This document shows positions 15,769-23,701 of a DNA stretch of 41,814 nt, one piece after another. The position numbers were made by a program, and so were the translations under genes. The notes under the pieces are model-generated. The model had not been told where the DNA came from and ran no database searches. It saw nothing but the letters and a program-made list of their open reading frames with translations. Source of the stretch: Clostridia bacterium (GTDB taxonomy: Bacteria; Bacillota; Clostridia; Oscillospirales; Oscillospiraceae); contig JAKSPM010000002.1 of the NCBI GenBank assembly GCA_024404825.1, positions 1 to 41,814 on the forward strand, written 5' to 3'. How positions within the stretch are numbered: the stretch's first letter is position 1; each line of letters starts with the position of its first letter.

Positions 15769-17304
15769 TTATTCGGCCACCTGAAGCTTATGATGGCAAG
15801 CTACGAAGTGGTTGGGAGCAACTTCCTCCCACTCGGGCGTGATGTGCTCACAGATTTCTGTGCAGTACTTGCAGCGAGTGTGGAATTTGCAGCCCTTCGG
15901 AGGATCGACGGGGCTGGGAATATCGCCTTCAAGGATCTCAAGCTGACGTCCGCCCACGGATTCCGTTGTGGGAATCGCGTTCAAAAGCGCCTCTGTGTAA
16001 GGATGGCGCGGCTTGTCGAAGATTTCCTCCGAGGCAGCCAACTCGACCATCGACCCAAGATACATTACCCCGATTCGGTCGGAAATATACTTAACGACGG
16101 AAAGGTCGTGGGTAATGAAGAGATAGGTAAGATTTTCACGTTCCTTCAGGTCAAGCAGCAGATTGATGATCTGCGCCTGAATGGAGACGTCAAGTGCGGA
16201 AACGGCTTCGTCACAAACAACAAACTTCGGGTTGGTCGCAAGTGCTCTGGCAATACCGATACGCTGACGCTGACCGCCGGAGAACTGATGCGGGAAGCGG
16301 TGCAGGAAGTAGGGTGCAAGGCCGCATTCGTCCATGACGTTCAAAACCATTTCCTGCATACGGTCGCCCTTGTTCTTCACCATGTTGTGGGCAATCATGC
16401 CCTCGCTGATGATCTGGCCGACGCTCATACGCGGATTCAGAGAAGAATACGGATCCTGGAAGATCAACTGCATATCGCGGCGGAGCTTACGGATCTCCTC
16501 GTATTTCAGACGTGCCAGGTCGATGCCGTCATCACGGTAGGCCTCGTACTTTTGGAACTCGGGATCGTTTGCATAGGGCTTGCGCATCTGATCGATCTCT
16601 GCGCTGATGGCACTCAGCTCCTTGCGGTAAGCATCGATCTTTGCATCGGTGTCGGCAAGCTTCTGCTCTGCCTTTGCAAGCTTCTTCTCGTTGTATTCTT
16701 TTCCGGCTTCTTCTGCGGCTCTCTTGGCGTACCTTTCTTCTTCGACGTTTACGGCATGCTTTTCGCGTTTGTCGTCCATTGCGGAAAGCTTCTTTGCAAT
16801 GTCATAGCTCTTGCTGTAGACGTCGATAACAGGCTTCAGGTCATCAACGGAAACAAAGCCGCCGACGATCTTCGTCATGTTGAGCATGGCATCTTCTTCC
16901 AGCTTACGCGCGCTATCCAGCTCCGCGTGCTTGGCATATTTGCCCTTCTCGTCGAGCGTTTCATATTCCGCTTCGAGCTTTTCTCTCTTCTGCCGCAGGT
17001 CGTGCCACTTTTCGCGCAGTGATTTGAGATTCTTTACCGTTGCGCTAACATATTTCGGAGCGACATCATCCAAAGATCTGCCATAGTACATGGTACGACC
17101 ATAGGTCTGATGGTACAGCTGCAGGATGGTACGGCCGAGGGTGGACTTGCCGCAGCCGGACTCGCCGACGAGGCCGAAGGTCTCGCCCTTGTAAATATCA
17201 ATGGAAATGCCGTCGTTTGCCTTAACAAAACGGCCCTTTTTCAGCGGAAAATACTGCTTCAGGTTGCTGATTCGGAGCAGAACTTCTTTATTGTTGTTTT
17301 CCAT
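15769..17304 (-). CDS. oppF: Oligopeptide ABC transporter ATPase OppF with large coiled-coil insertion
   Basis: A 511-residue ATP-binding subunit of a peptide importer. The ABC motifs are intact: Walker [10 protein letters not shown] (47-55), Q-loop [11 protein letters not shown] (281-291), signature FSGGQRQR (341-348), Walker [13 protein letters not shown] (361-372) and H-loop ITHD. The usual C-terminal Cys-rich peptide-transporter segment [11 protein letters not shown] is present. Family members have only about 35 residues between Walker A and the RKLRRDMQ segment. Here about 190 extra residues (roughly 78-270) intervene, mostly charged coiled-coil heptads rich in Lys, Glu and Ala. ATG 17304 follows AAGGAGG and overlaps the oppD end by 17 bases. 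A much longer open frame upstream is oppD in another frame. Confidence 0.92.
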   Translation of the reverse strand: MENNNKEVLLRISNLKQYFPLKKGRFVKANDGISIDIYKGETFGLVGESGCGKSTLGRTILQLYHQTYGRTMYYGRSLDDVAPKYVSATVKNLKSLREKWHDLRQKREKLEAEYETLDEKGKYAKHAELDSARKLEEDAMLNMTKIVGGFVSVDDLKPVIDVYSKSYDIAKKLSAMDDKREKHAVNVEEERYAKRAAEEAGKEYNEKKLAKAEQKLADTDAKIDAYRKELSAISAEIDQMRKPYANDPEFQKYEAYRDDGIDLARLKYEEIRKLRRDMQLIFQDPYSSLNPRMSVGQIISEGMIAHNMVKNKGDRMQEMVLNVMDECGLAPYFLHRFPHQFSGGQRQRIGIARALATNPKFVVCDEAVSALDVSIQAQIINLLLDLKERENLTYLFITHDLSVVKYISDRIGVMYLGSMVELAASEEIFDKPRHPYTEALLNAIPTTESVGGRQLEILEGDIPSPVDPPKGCKFHTRCKYCTEICEHITPEWEEVAPNHFVACHHKLQVAE

Positions 17305-18283
17305 GTCTGTCCTCCTTATTGGGATAGAAGCAGCGAACCTGCTGATTTTCGGACACATGAACCAACTCGGGTTCTTCCTCCTGGCAACGCTCGGTTGCGT
17401 ACTTGCAGCGCGGTGCAAACTTGCAGCCCTTCGGCAGATCCAACGGATGCGGGACGGCACCCGGGATCGCCTCAAGACGTGCATCGCCCGGCGTATCAAG
17501 TCTCGGGATGGAAAGCATCAGGCCTTCCGTATAGGGATGAGAATACTCCGAGGAATGGAAAATCGTTTCCGCGGGAGCAAACTCAACGACCTGGCCGCAA
17601 TACATGACTGCAACGTCATCTGCCATCTGGTTGATAACGCCGAGGTCATGCGTAATGAACAGGACTGCTGTGTTATTCTTTTCACGCAGTTCGTTCATCA
17701 GCTTCAGGATCTGTGCCTGAATGGTAACGTCAAGCGCAGTGGTGGGCTCGTCGGCAATAAGGATCTTCGGCTTGCAGGCAAGTGCCATAGCGATCATGAC
17801 ACGCTGACGCATACCGCCGGAGAGCTGGTGCGGATACTGCTTTGCAACAACCTCGGGATTCGGGATCTTAACGTCAGACAGAAGCTCGATTGCCTTCTGT
17901 GCAGCTTCGCTCTTGCTCATTCCCTGATGGATCATCAGCGGCTCGGAAAGCTGCTTGCTGACAGAGAAGACAGGGTTCAGGCTAGTCATCGGTTCCTGGA
18001 AAATGACAGAGATATCATTGCCGCGAATCTTATACATTTCCTTGGTGGAAAGCTTTGTCAGGTCTTTTCCGTCAAAGATGATCTCGCCGGATTCGATGTA
18101 ACCGTTGCCGTCAAGAAGCTGAAGGATACTCATTGCGGAAACGCTCTTGCCGGAGCCGGATTCACCGACGATGCCGAGAACCTTACCGGAATCGACACTG
18201 TAGCTGACGCCGTTGACTGCCTTAACAATACCGCGTTTTGTCGTAAAGAAAGTTTTCAGGTTTTTAAGCTCTAATAATGCCAT
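17288..18283 (-). CDS. oppD: Oligopeptide ABC transporter ATPase OppD
   Basis: A 331-residue ATP-binding subunit that pairs with OppF to power peptide uptake. It shows Walker [10 protein letters not shown]-loop [12 protein letters not shown], signature LSGGMRQR, Walker [13 protein letters not shown] and H-loop FITHD, then the C-terminal SHPYTEGLM and [11 protein letters not shown] segments typical of OppD. Length is normal and, unlike OppF next door, there is no insertion. TAAGGAGGG precedes the ATG. It starts 12 bases after oppC. Confidence 0.95.
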   Translation of the reverse strand: MALLELKNLKTFFTTKRGIVKAVNGVSYSVDSGKVLGIVGESGSGKSVSAMSILQLLDGNGYIESGEIIFDGKDLTKLSTKEMYKIRGNDISVIFQEPMTSLNPVFSVSKQLSEPLMIHQGMSKSEAAQKAIELLSDVKIPNPEVVAKQYPHQLSGGMRQRVMIAMALACKPKILIADEPTTALDVTIQAQILKLMNELREKNNTAVLFITHDLGVINQMADDVAVMYCGQVVEFAPAETIFHSSEYSHPYTEGLMLSIPRLDTPGDARLEAIPGAVPHPLDLPKGCKFAPRCKYATERCQEEEPELVHVSENQQVRCFYPNKEDRHGKQQ

Positions 18284-18295
18284 AATTCACCCTCC

Positions 18296-20131
18296 TTACC
18301 GTTCCGCGGACTTCGGATCGACTGCATCGCGAAGCGCATCACCGATCAGGTTGATGCAAATCGTGCAGATGCCGAAGATCGCTGCGGGGAATACCCAACG
18401 CCACCAGAACTGCTGAATAACAAGAGAGTTATTGGCACCGGTCAGCATATTGCCCCAGGTCGGTGTGGGGGGCGAAATGCCGAAGCCCATGTAAGACAGA
18501 GTGGATTCGGTCAGCATACAGGTTGCAAATTCAAGCGTTGCATCGACGAGAATCATACTCAGTACATTGGGAATAATATGGCGGAAGATAATGACGCGTT
18601 CTTTAATGCCCATGGCCTTGGCCGCGGTAACATATTCCTGTTCACGCTGGGAGAAGATCTGCGCACGGATCATGTGGCAGATGCCCGGCCAGGACAGGAC
18701 GCCGAGGACGACCATGATAAGATACATTCTCTGCTCAACGGAGATTCTCGTGCCGATGATTGCAGATAGGATCATTGCAAACGGGATAAACGGCAGACCG
18801 CCGATAACCTCGGATACACGCATGACGATCATATCGACCCAGCCGCCGAAGTAGCCGGCCAGACCGCCGAGGATAATGCCGATCACGAGAGAGATCAAAA
18901 CGGAGATAGCGCCGACGGTCATAGTGACCTTACCGCCATTAACAATACGGTTCAGGATATCACGACCGAGATCGTCTGTGCCGCAGAGATAACCCTTCAG
19001 GCCCCATGCTTCAATGTCACCCTTTTCGGTGACGGCATAGTTCTGATAGAAGCCGACATAGATGTCTTCAACATTCTTGACAGAAGACGGGACTTTGGTC
19101 TGCTTGTGGGTATTGTCGCCCCAGGAGACGACCTTGCCGTTATCAAGCAGAACGGAATAATGGTAACGGCCGCCGGAAATCCGGACGGGCTTGCCGTCAA
19201 ACTTCGGAACATCATTCTCGCCCTTGGTGCAGGTGCCCCAAACGACGACAGTGCCGTCTTCCTTTACTGCCGCAACGGAGTTGCTGGTACTGGCAATATC
19301 GACAACACCGCTGTCAAGACCCTCGGGGATCCTGGCAAGAGGATTGTCCTTCTGATATCCGGTATAGGCAACAGAGCCATCCTTCAGCAGGGAAATGTAA
19401 GCATAACTCGTAAGTGCGACTTTCTGGATATTGCCCTTATAGTCGCTCTTTACGCCGATATCCGAAAGATTGCTGTTGCCCCAGATATACAGGTCACCGC
19501 TTTCGGTCACGACTGCCGAGAACTGGTTGCTTGCTTCGAGCTGAACGATGTTGGGATTCCTGCCGCTGTTGGCATAAGCCGTCAACTTGTCGGGAATTTT
19601 GTCCTGGCCGAGACGGCGGTTGCCCCAAACATAGAGCTTACCGAATTTGTCCAGTGCAACAATATGGTCATAGCCGGCAGCGATATCGACGATATCCTTA
19701 TCCTTGAGATTCTCGGGGATGTCCTTAAGATCAATTTTGGAAGTGATCTTGGTTTTGCCCCAAAGATAGATCTTGCCGTCTTCATCGAGGCCTGCCGCAA
19801 AGGTGGGGCCGGGGGCGATTTTCTTGACCTTGCCGTTCATTTCTTCCGGCGCGGAAAGCATGTTCAGTCCGGGAGGAACGTTGGTCTGCGTATTGTCCTG
19901 GTAGGACAGATCCAGCTTAAAGAAGGCCGGGCCGATCATGACAAACAGGAAAATCAGCAGGAAGATAATCAAGCCCGTCATGCCGAGCGTGTTGTGGGTA
20001 AAGTTCTTTACCATCAAGCGGCCGGGGCTCTGAAGCTGTTCTTCCTTCATAAAGTCTGTGACTTTATTGCGGTTGCCGAACAGTCTTTGCAGAATCGTGC
20101 AGGAGTGCTTGGTCTTGTTCTTATTTTTCAT
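18296..20131 (-). CDS. oppC: Oligopeptide permease OppC with inserted RCC1-like beta-propeller
   Basis: A 611-residue inner-membrane permease subunit, roughly twice the usual OppC length. The C-terminal half is standard: CGTDDLGRDILNRI (383-396), five predicted membrane helices, the EAA-loop segment EYVTAAKAMGIKE, and the family end DALRDAVDPK. The N-terminus has a cytoplasmic stretch and the first helix (about 52-70). Between them, residues about 101-378 form seven repeats of the pattern V-x-x-I-A-x-G ... L-x-x-D-G-x-(h)4-W-G, with the WG or equivalent at 124, 169, 217, 257, 298, 337 and 376. These are RCC1-type repeats, enough for one propeller, placed on the extracellular side. ATG 20131, 9 bases after AAGGAGG, was preferred to a TTG three codons earlier. 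Confidence 0.93.
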   Translation of the reverse strand: MKNKNKTKHSCTILQRLFGNRNKVTDFMKEEQLQSPGRLMVKNFTHNTLGMTGLIIFLLIFLFVMIGPAFFKLDLSYQDNTQTNVPPGLNMLSAPEEMNGKVKKIAPGPTFAAGLDEDGKIYLWGKTKITSKIDLKDIPENLKDKDIVDIAAGYDHIVALDKFGKLYVWGNRRLGQDKIPDKLTAYANSGRNPNIVQLEASNQFSAVVTESGDLYIWGNSNLSDIGVKSDYKGNIQKVALTSYAYISLLKDGSVAYTGYQKDNPLARIPEGLDSGVVDIASTSNSVAAVKEDGTVVVWGTCTKGENDVPKFDGKPVRISGGRYHYSVLLDNGKVVSWGDNTHKQTKVPSSVKNVEDIYVGFYQNYAVTEKGDIEAWGLKGYLCGTDDLGRDILNRIVNGGKVTMTVGAISVLISLVIGIILGGLAGYFGGWVDMIVMRVSEVIGGLPFIPFAMILSAIIGTRISVEQRMYLIMVVLGVLSWPGICHMIRAQIFSQREQEYVTAAKAMGIKERVIIFRHIIPNVLSMILVDATLEFATCMLTESTLSYMGFGISPPTPTWGNMLTGANNSLVIQQFWWRWVFPAAIFGICTICINLIGDALRDAVDPKSAER

Positions 20132-20145
20132 CGTTCCCAACCTCC

Positions 20146-21162
20146 TTACTTATCCACACGGACACGCGGGTCGACCAGGCCGTAGCTAAGGTCGGTGATC
20201 AGCTGCCCGACGAGGCTGATAATGATGTAGAACATCTGAATTGCAAGGGCAAGCTCATAGTCATTATTCATCAGGCCCTGATAGTAAAGCTGTCCCATGC
20301 CGTTAAGACCGAACATATTTTCAATAATCAGAGAACCGGAGAAAATGCTGATAAACCAGCCGATGATGACCGTGATGACCGGAAGCAAAGCATTGCGCCA
20401 TGCGTGAGAATAGATGACAACCTTTTCACGCAGACCCTTTGCACGTGCTGTACGGATATAGTCCATGCTCAAAGAGTCGATCATTGCAGCACGGACATAT
20501 CTGGTCATGCCGCCGAGGGAGCCGACCGTCATAACAAGCACCGGCAAAATGAGGTAGTAGGTCTTGTCGAGGAATGCTCGGAACCCCGTGAAGTGGTTGC
20601 CCGGTGTTTCTATACCTGAAACAGGCAGCCATCCCATGGTAACTGCAAAGAACCAGATGAATATCAGGCCTATGATGTAAATCGGTATGGAGTAACCGAT
20701 GATCGTAAGCACCTGTACGCTGCTGTCGAACTTGCCGCGCTTATGCACCGCACAGTAAATGCCCAACGGGATCGTTATTGCAAGTGCAATGATCGTTGAG
20801 AATATGTTGATGAATATCGTATTCTTCATACGGATGGGAATAACCTCTGCAACATCCGTTTTGTAAAGCTGCGAATAACCGAGGTTGCCCTCCAGCAATC
20901 CGTCAAACTTTCCGTTCACATCCGGAACAAAGCCCATCCATCGCGCGTATCGCACGACCAGCGGTGCATCCAAACCCATTTGATGTCGTAATTGCTCGTA
21001 TCTTTTCTCATACTCCGCCGGACGCAGCGAACGCTTTAACGGTTCAAGCTGTGCGCGAGCCGGGTCAGTCGGGATCAGGTTATATATTGCATACATCAGC
21101 AATGAAACGATCAAAAAGACGAGGACCATATAAAGCAGACGCTTAACTACATATTTTCCCAT
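20146..21162 (-). CDS. oppB: Oligopeptide permease OppB
   Basis: A 338-residue permease subunit with six predicted membrane helices, forming the translocation channel with OppC. The N-terminal helix leads into NLIPTDPAR. An extracellular segment with RHQMGLDAPLVVRYARW is typical of Firmicute OppB, and the EAA-type loop MDYIRTARAKGL contacts the ATPases. The C-terminus ends DLSYGLVDPRVR. ATG 21162 was chosen because GGAGG is 8 bases away. The ATG two codons earlier is only 2 bases from it. Confidence 0.95.
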   Translation of the reverse strand: MGKYVVKRLLYMVLVFLIVSLLMYAIYNLIPTDPARAQLEPLKRSLRPAEYEKRYEQLRHQMGLDAPLVVRYARWMGFVPDVNGKFDGLLEGNLGYSQLYKTDVAEVIPIRMKNTIFINIFSTIIALAITIPLGIYCAVHKRGKFDSSVQVLTIIGYSIPIYIIGLIFIWFFAVTMGWLPVSGIETPGNHFTGFRAFLDKTYYLILPVLVMTVGSLGGMTRYVRAAMIDSLSMDYIRTARAKGLREKVVIYSHAWRNALLPVITVIIGWFISIFSGSLIIENMFGLNGMGQLYYQGLMNNDYELALAIQMFYIIISLVGQLITDLSYGLVDPRVRVDK

Positions 21163-21264
21163 CTGCATGACCTCCTTTACTATCTTTTTACTTTCTTTTT
21201 ATAGCAGTCCCGGAACGGGACATAATATTCGAATTCAAATCGGTCTCAAGAACCGAAACAAGAA

Positions 21265-21305
21265 TAAAAAGCGGGGAAGCGACGGGGCAGATTCTGCCCC
21301 GTCGC
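21265..21305 (-). terminator. Intercistronic hairpin between oppA and oppB
   Basis: A long GC-rich inverted repeat, GCGACGGGGCAGA/TCTGCCCCGTCGC (21279-21305), is followed on the minus strand by CTTCCCCGCTTTTTATT. The T-run is 8-9 bases away, so termination is probably partial. It would lower oppB-F expression relative to oppA or protect the oppA message. The rest of the 163-base gap shows only the oppB ribosome site. Confidence 0.6.
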
Positions 21306-21331
21306 CATAGATTTGTAAGTTTCGCTTCGAA

Positions 21332-23263
21332 TTACTTAGCGCCTTCGATGGAAGCGTAAATAATTGCTTTCTGGAAATCCCAAAGGCTGGATTCTTCATA
21401 GCCCTTCAGCCAGGACGGGAAGAAGGTGTGATAGTCGTTGCAGTAAAGAGCCAGATCGGGAAGCAGTTCGTTGAAGCGGATGATGAACTTCTGATAGTAA
21501 TCAAGGTAAGCTGCATCATCGCCGGGAGCTGCATCGTAAACCATGTCCATGGACAGGTCGTCGAGTTCCTTGTCGAAGATATAGTTGGTGTTGTAGCCCA
21601 TCTCGACATAGGGGGACTCAGGATCAGATGCGAAGTTGAAGGAGTAGTCATAGACTTCTGCGAAGCCGGTAGCCAGGTTGTACATACCGTAGGTGGGAAC
21701 ACCATACTGTTCGCCAACGGAGGTATCACGGTACATCCAGTTCAGCAGTTCGGTGAAGGTCATAACGTTCTGTTCAATGACCATGCCTGCATCAGCAGTC
21801 TGCTGACCGTTAGCCAGCATGGTAACGAGCAGGTCGGAGACGGAGTTGCCTTCGGAGGAAGCCCACATGATGTGCAGAGGCATCAGGATGCGGCCGTCGT
21901 CGAGGGTAACGTTCAGAGCGTAGTCGCCTGCTTCTTCGGGGGAAACTTCCTTGTAACGGACACCGGAGACATAGTCGTTGCCTTCAGCATCGAGGACCCA
22001 ACCGTCAGCCTCGAGGACTTCGATAGCCTTAGCGGGATCGTATGCGTAGGTGTTGAGCTTTTCGTTGAAGAGTTCTTCGGAATCCTGATACATCCACTGA
22101 GCGGTGCTGTATGCAGCATGGACAACGGAGCCGTAGCCGCCGCAGAAGGTGGTAGCGAATTCGTTACGGTCAAGCAGATATGCAACAGCCTGACGAACAG
22201 CGGTAAACTGCGTGGGGCCAAAGTCGCACTGGAACTGGATCTTGCCGTAGCCGTTACGGGTGTAGTGGCAGTAGTCGAAGCCGCCATCTTCAACCATGTC
22301 GAGAGCAGCGTTGATCTGCTCGCCTTCGGAAACCTGAGACAGGAAGTTGATTTCGCCGGTCTTGAAAGCGTCCATCATGGTCTCGTCCTCAGCCTTGACA
22401 AGAACGATCGTCTTGATGCTGGGCTTCTGGCCTTCGAAGTTGCCTGCGTAGTTGGGGTTGATCTCAAGGGTGGTAACCAGAGTACCGACGTCGAGGCTCT
22501 TCAGAGTGTAGGGGCCTGCGGAGACACGGTCTGCATAAACGTAACGGGATGCATTGATTTCATCTGCATTCAGTTCGCCGCCGTCGAGGTAGACACCTTC
22601 GCCGTCGTCCTTAACAGTCAGAGCAGCGGAGCTGTACAGAGGCAGATAGATGGGGGACAGGGATGCATAGGACAGGCCAAAGTAGTACTGAGCGTAGTCA
22701 GGAGTGATGCTGATGGAGTAGGTGTACTCGTCGAGCAGTCTGACGCCGCTGAGGACCTTGGTGGTGCCATCCTGATAATCCTGTGCGCCGACAACGGTAT
22801 CAGCATACATGGTTGCGCCTGCTTCGAGGGTTGCAGGAGAATAAGCAACCAGTGAATATGCGACGAAGTCAGCAGCAGTGATGGGCGTACCGTTGTTGAA
22901 CTTCAGGCCTTCCTTGATCTTAACGGTGTAGGTTGCAGTGCCGTCGTCGTTCATAACAACATCGCTGACTTCTTCAGCAACGGTGGTATTAACAACCATC
23001 TGACCACCCTGGTCAAATACGATAACACTGTAATCATCGATCAGATCGCGGATCAGCTTGTCGGTAGCATTGTTGGACCACCATGCGTTGCCGAGGTCGC
23101 CGGAAACTTCAGTGGTGCTGCCGTAGATGATCTTGTTTTCGCGCGTGCCGGTCGGGGTCTTGCCGGGATCATTCTTGCCGTCTTTCTTACAGCCGGTGAA
23201 AGCAGCCAGAACAAGAACCAGAGCCAGGACTAACGCCAAAACCTTGGAAAGATTCTTCTTCAT
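21332..23263 (-). CDS. oppA: Oligopeptide-binding lipoprotein OppA
   Basis: A 643-residue extracellular solute-binding protein (SBP_bac_5 type) that captures peptides for the permease. The signal peptide is a repetitive Leu-Val-Ala stretch ending in the lipobox AAFTGC, so Cys25 should be lipidated and anchor the protein to the membrane. Family traits include GLKFNNGTPITAADFVAYS near residue 130 and a 'Val-Arg-Gln-Ala' helix start, TAVRQAVAYLLDR. It is slightly longer than average for the family. It is the first gene of the operon, with its own strong promoter and a hairpin downstream, consistent with the higher dose needed for a binding protein. Confidence 0.94.
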   Translation of the reverse strand: MKKNLSKVLALVLALVLVLAAFTGCKKDGKNDPGKTPTGTRENKIIYGSTTEVSGDLGNAWWSNNATDKLIRDLIDDYSVIVFDQGGQMVVNTTVAEEVSDVVMNDDGTATYTVKIKEGLKFNNGTPITAADFVAYSLVAYSPATLEAGATMYADTVVGAQDYQDGTTKVLSGVRLLDEYTYSISITPDYAQYYFGLSYASLSPIYLPLYSSAALTVKDDGEGVYLDGGELNADEINASRYVYADRVSAGPYTLKSLDVGTLVTTLEINPNYAGNFEGQKPSIKTIVLVKAEDETMMDAFKTGEINFLSQVSEGEQINAALDMVEDGGFDYCHYTRNGYGKIQFQCDFGPTQFTAVRQAVAYLLDRNEFATTFCGGYGSVVHAAYSTAQWMYQDSEELFNEKLNTYAYDPAKAIEVLEADGWVLDAEGNDYVSGVRYKEVSPEEAGDYALNVTLDDGRILMPLHIMWASSEGNSVSDLLVTMLANGQQTADAGMVIEQNVMTFTELLNWMYRDTSVGEQYGVPTYGMYNLATGFAEVYDYSFNFASDPESPYVEMGYNTNYIFDKELDDLSMDMVYDAAPGDDAAYLDYYQKFIIRFNELLPDLALYCNDYHTFFPSWLKGYEESSLWDFQKAIIYASIEGAK

Positions 23264-23339
23264 TTAGTTTTTTCCTCCAAAAATAAATTTATATTCACTG
23301 TGGCAAGCACAGAAAATATCATCTTAAGAAAGCGGAAGC

Positions 23340-23356
23340 GTCCGCCAGTGGTGGAC
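23340..23356. promoter_or_regulatory. 17-bp imperfect palindrome in oppA leader
   Basis: GTCCGCCAGTGGTGGAC is symmetric at 7 of 8 paired positions. It lies about 40 bases downstream of the predicted opp start site. A second small hairpin, GCGGA/TCCGC, overlaps it. It could be an operator for a dimeric repressor or an mRNA hairpin. The sequence alone does not say which. Confidence 0.4.
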
Positions 23357-23402
23357 ATTCTTTCTTGATATATGCACCAAATTTCGGGATATATTTTTAG
23401 GT

Positions 23403-23431
23403 ATTATAACACATGATTTTGACGGAATCAA
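23403..23431 (-). promoter_or_regulatory. opp operon promoter
   Basis: On the minus strand TTGATT, a 17-base spacer and TATAAT preceded by TGT (extended -10). The predicted start near 23396 leaves a leader of about 130 bases to oppA. It has the same hexamers and spacing as the glmS promoter. Between this promoter and the glycogen-operon terminator (23432-23652) I see only AT-rich spacer without gene or clear motif. Confidence 0.82.
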
Positions 23432-23652
23432 GCAAAAGAATCATTTTTTTAATACTTTCTTCACAATTTGTGTAAAACGGGGAAACTTTGTTTCGATAAA
23501 GCGGCGAATTCTATCAATAATCATCAATAATGGATTTTTCGTCTGCAAATATACAGTAAAAATATCCGCAATCTATGCAGGATTTTCCGGAAAAACATGC
23601 TCTTTTCCTGCCTTTCTGCGCGTCCGCGTCTGCCGTCGGCGTACAGCGTGAA

Positions 23653-23690
23653 GCAAAAAATCCCAAAGGCAGAAAGGTGCCTTTGGGATT
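23653..23690 (-). terminator. Terminator of the glycogen operon
   Basis: A 13-bp stem, AATCCCAAAGGCA/TGCCTTTGGGATT with a 6-base loop (23659-23690), is followed on the minus strand by TTTTTTGC. It lies 11 bases after the GH13 stop. Confidence 0.9.
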
Positions 23691-23701
23691 GGTATGCGTT
23701 T

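Noticed and set aside
17305-17499. Longer OppF with a 65-residue N-terminal extension
   Set aside because: The extension is oppD coding sequence in another frame. The internal ATG 17304 has AAGGAGG at correct spacing.
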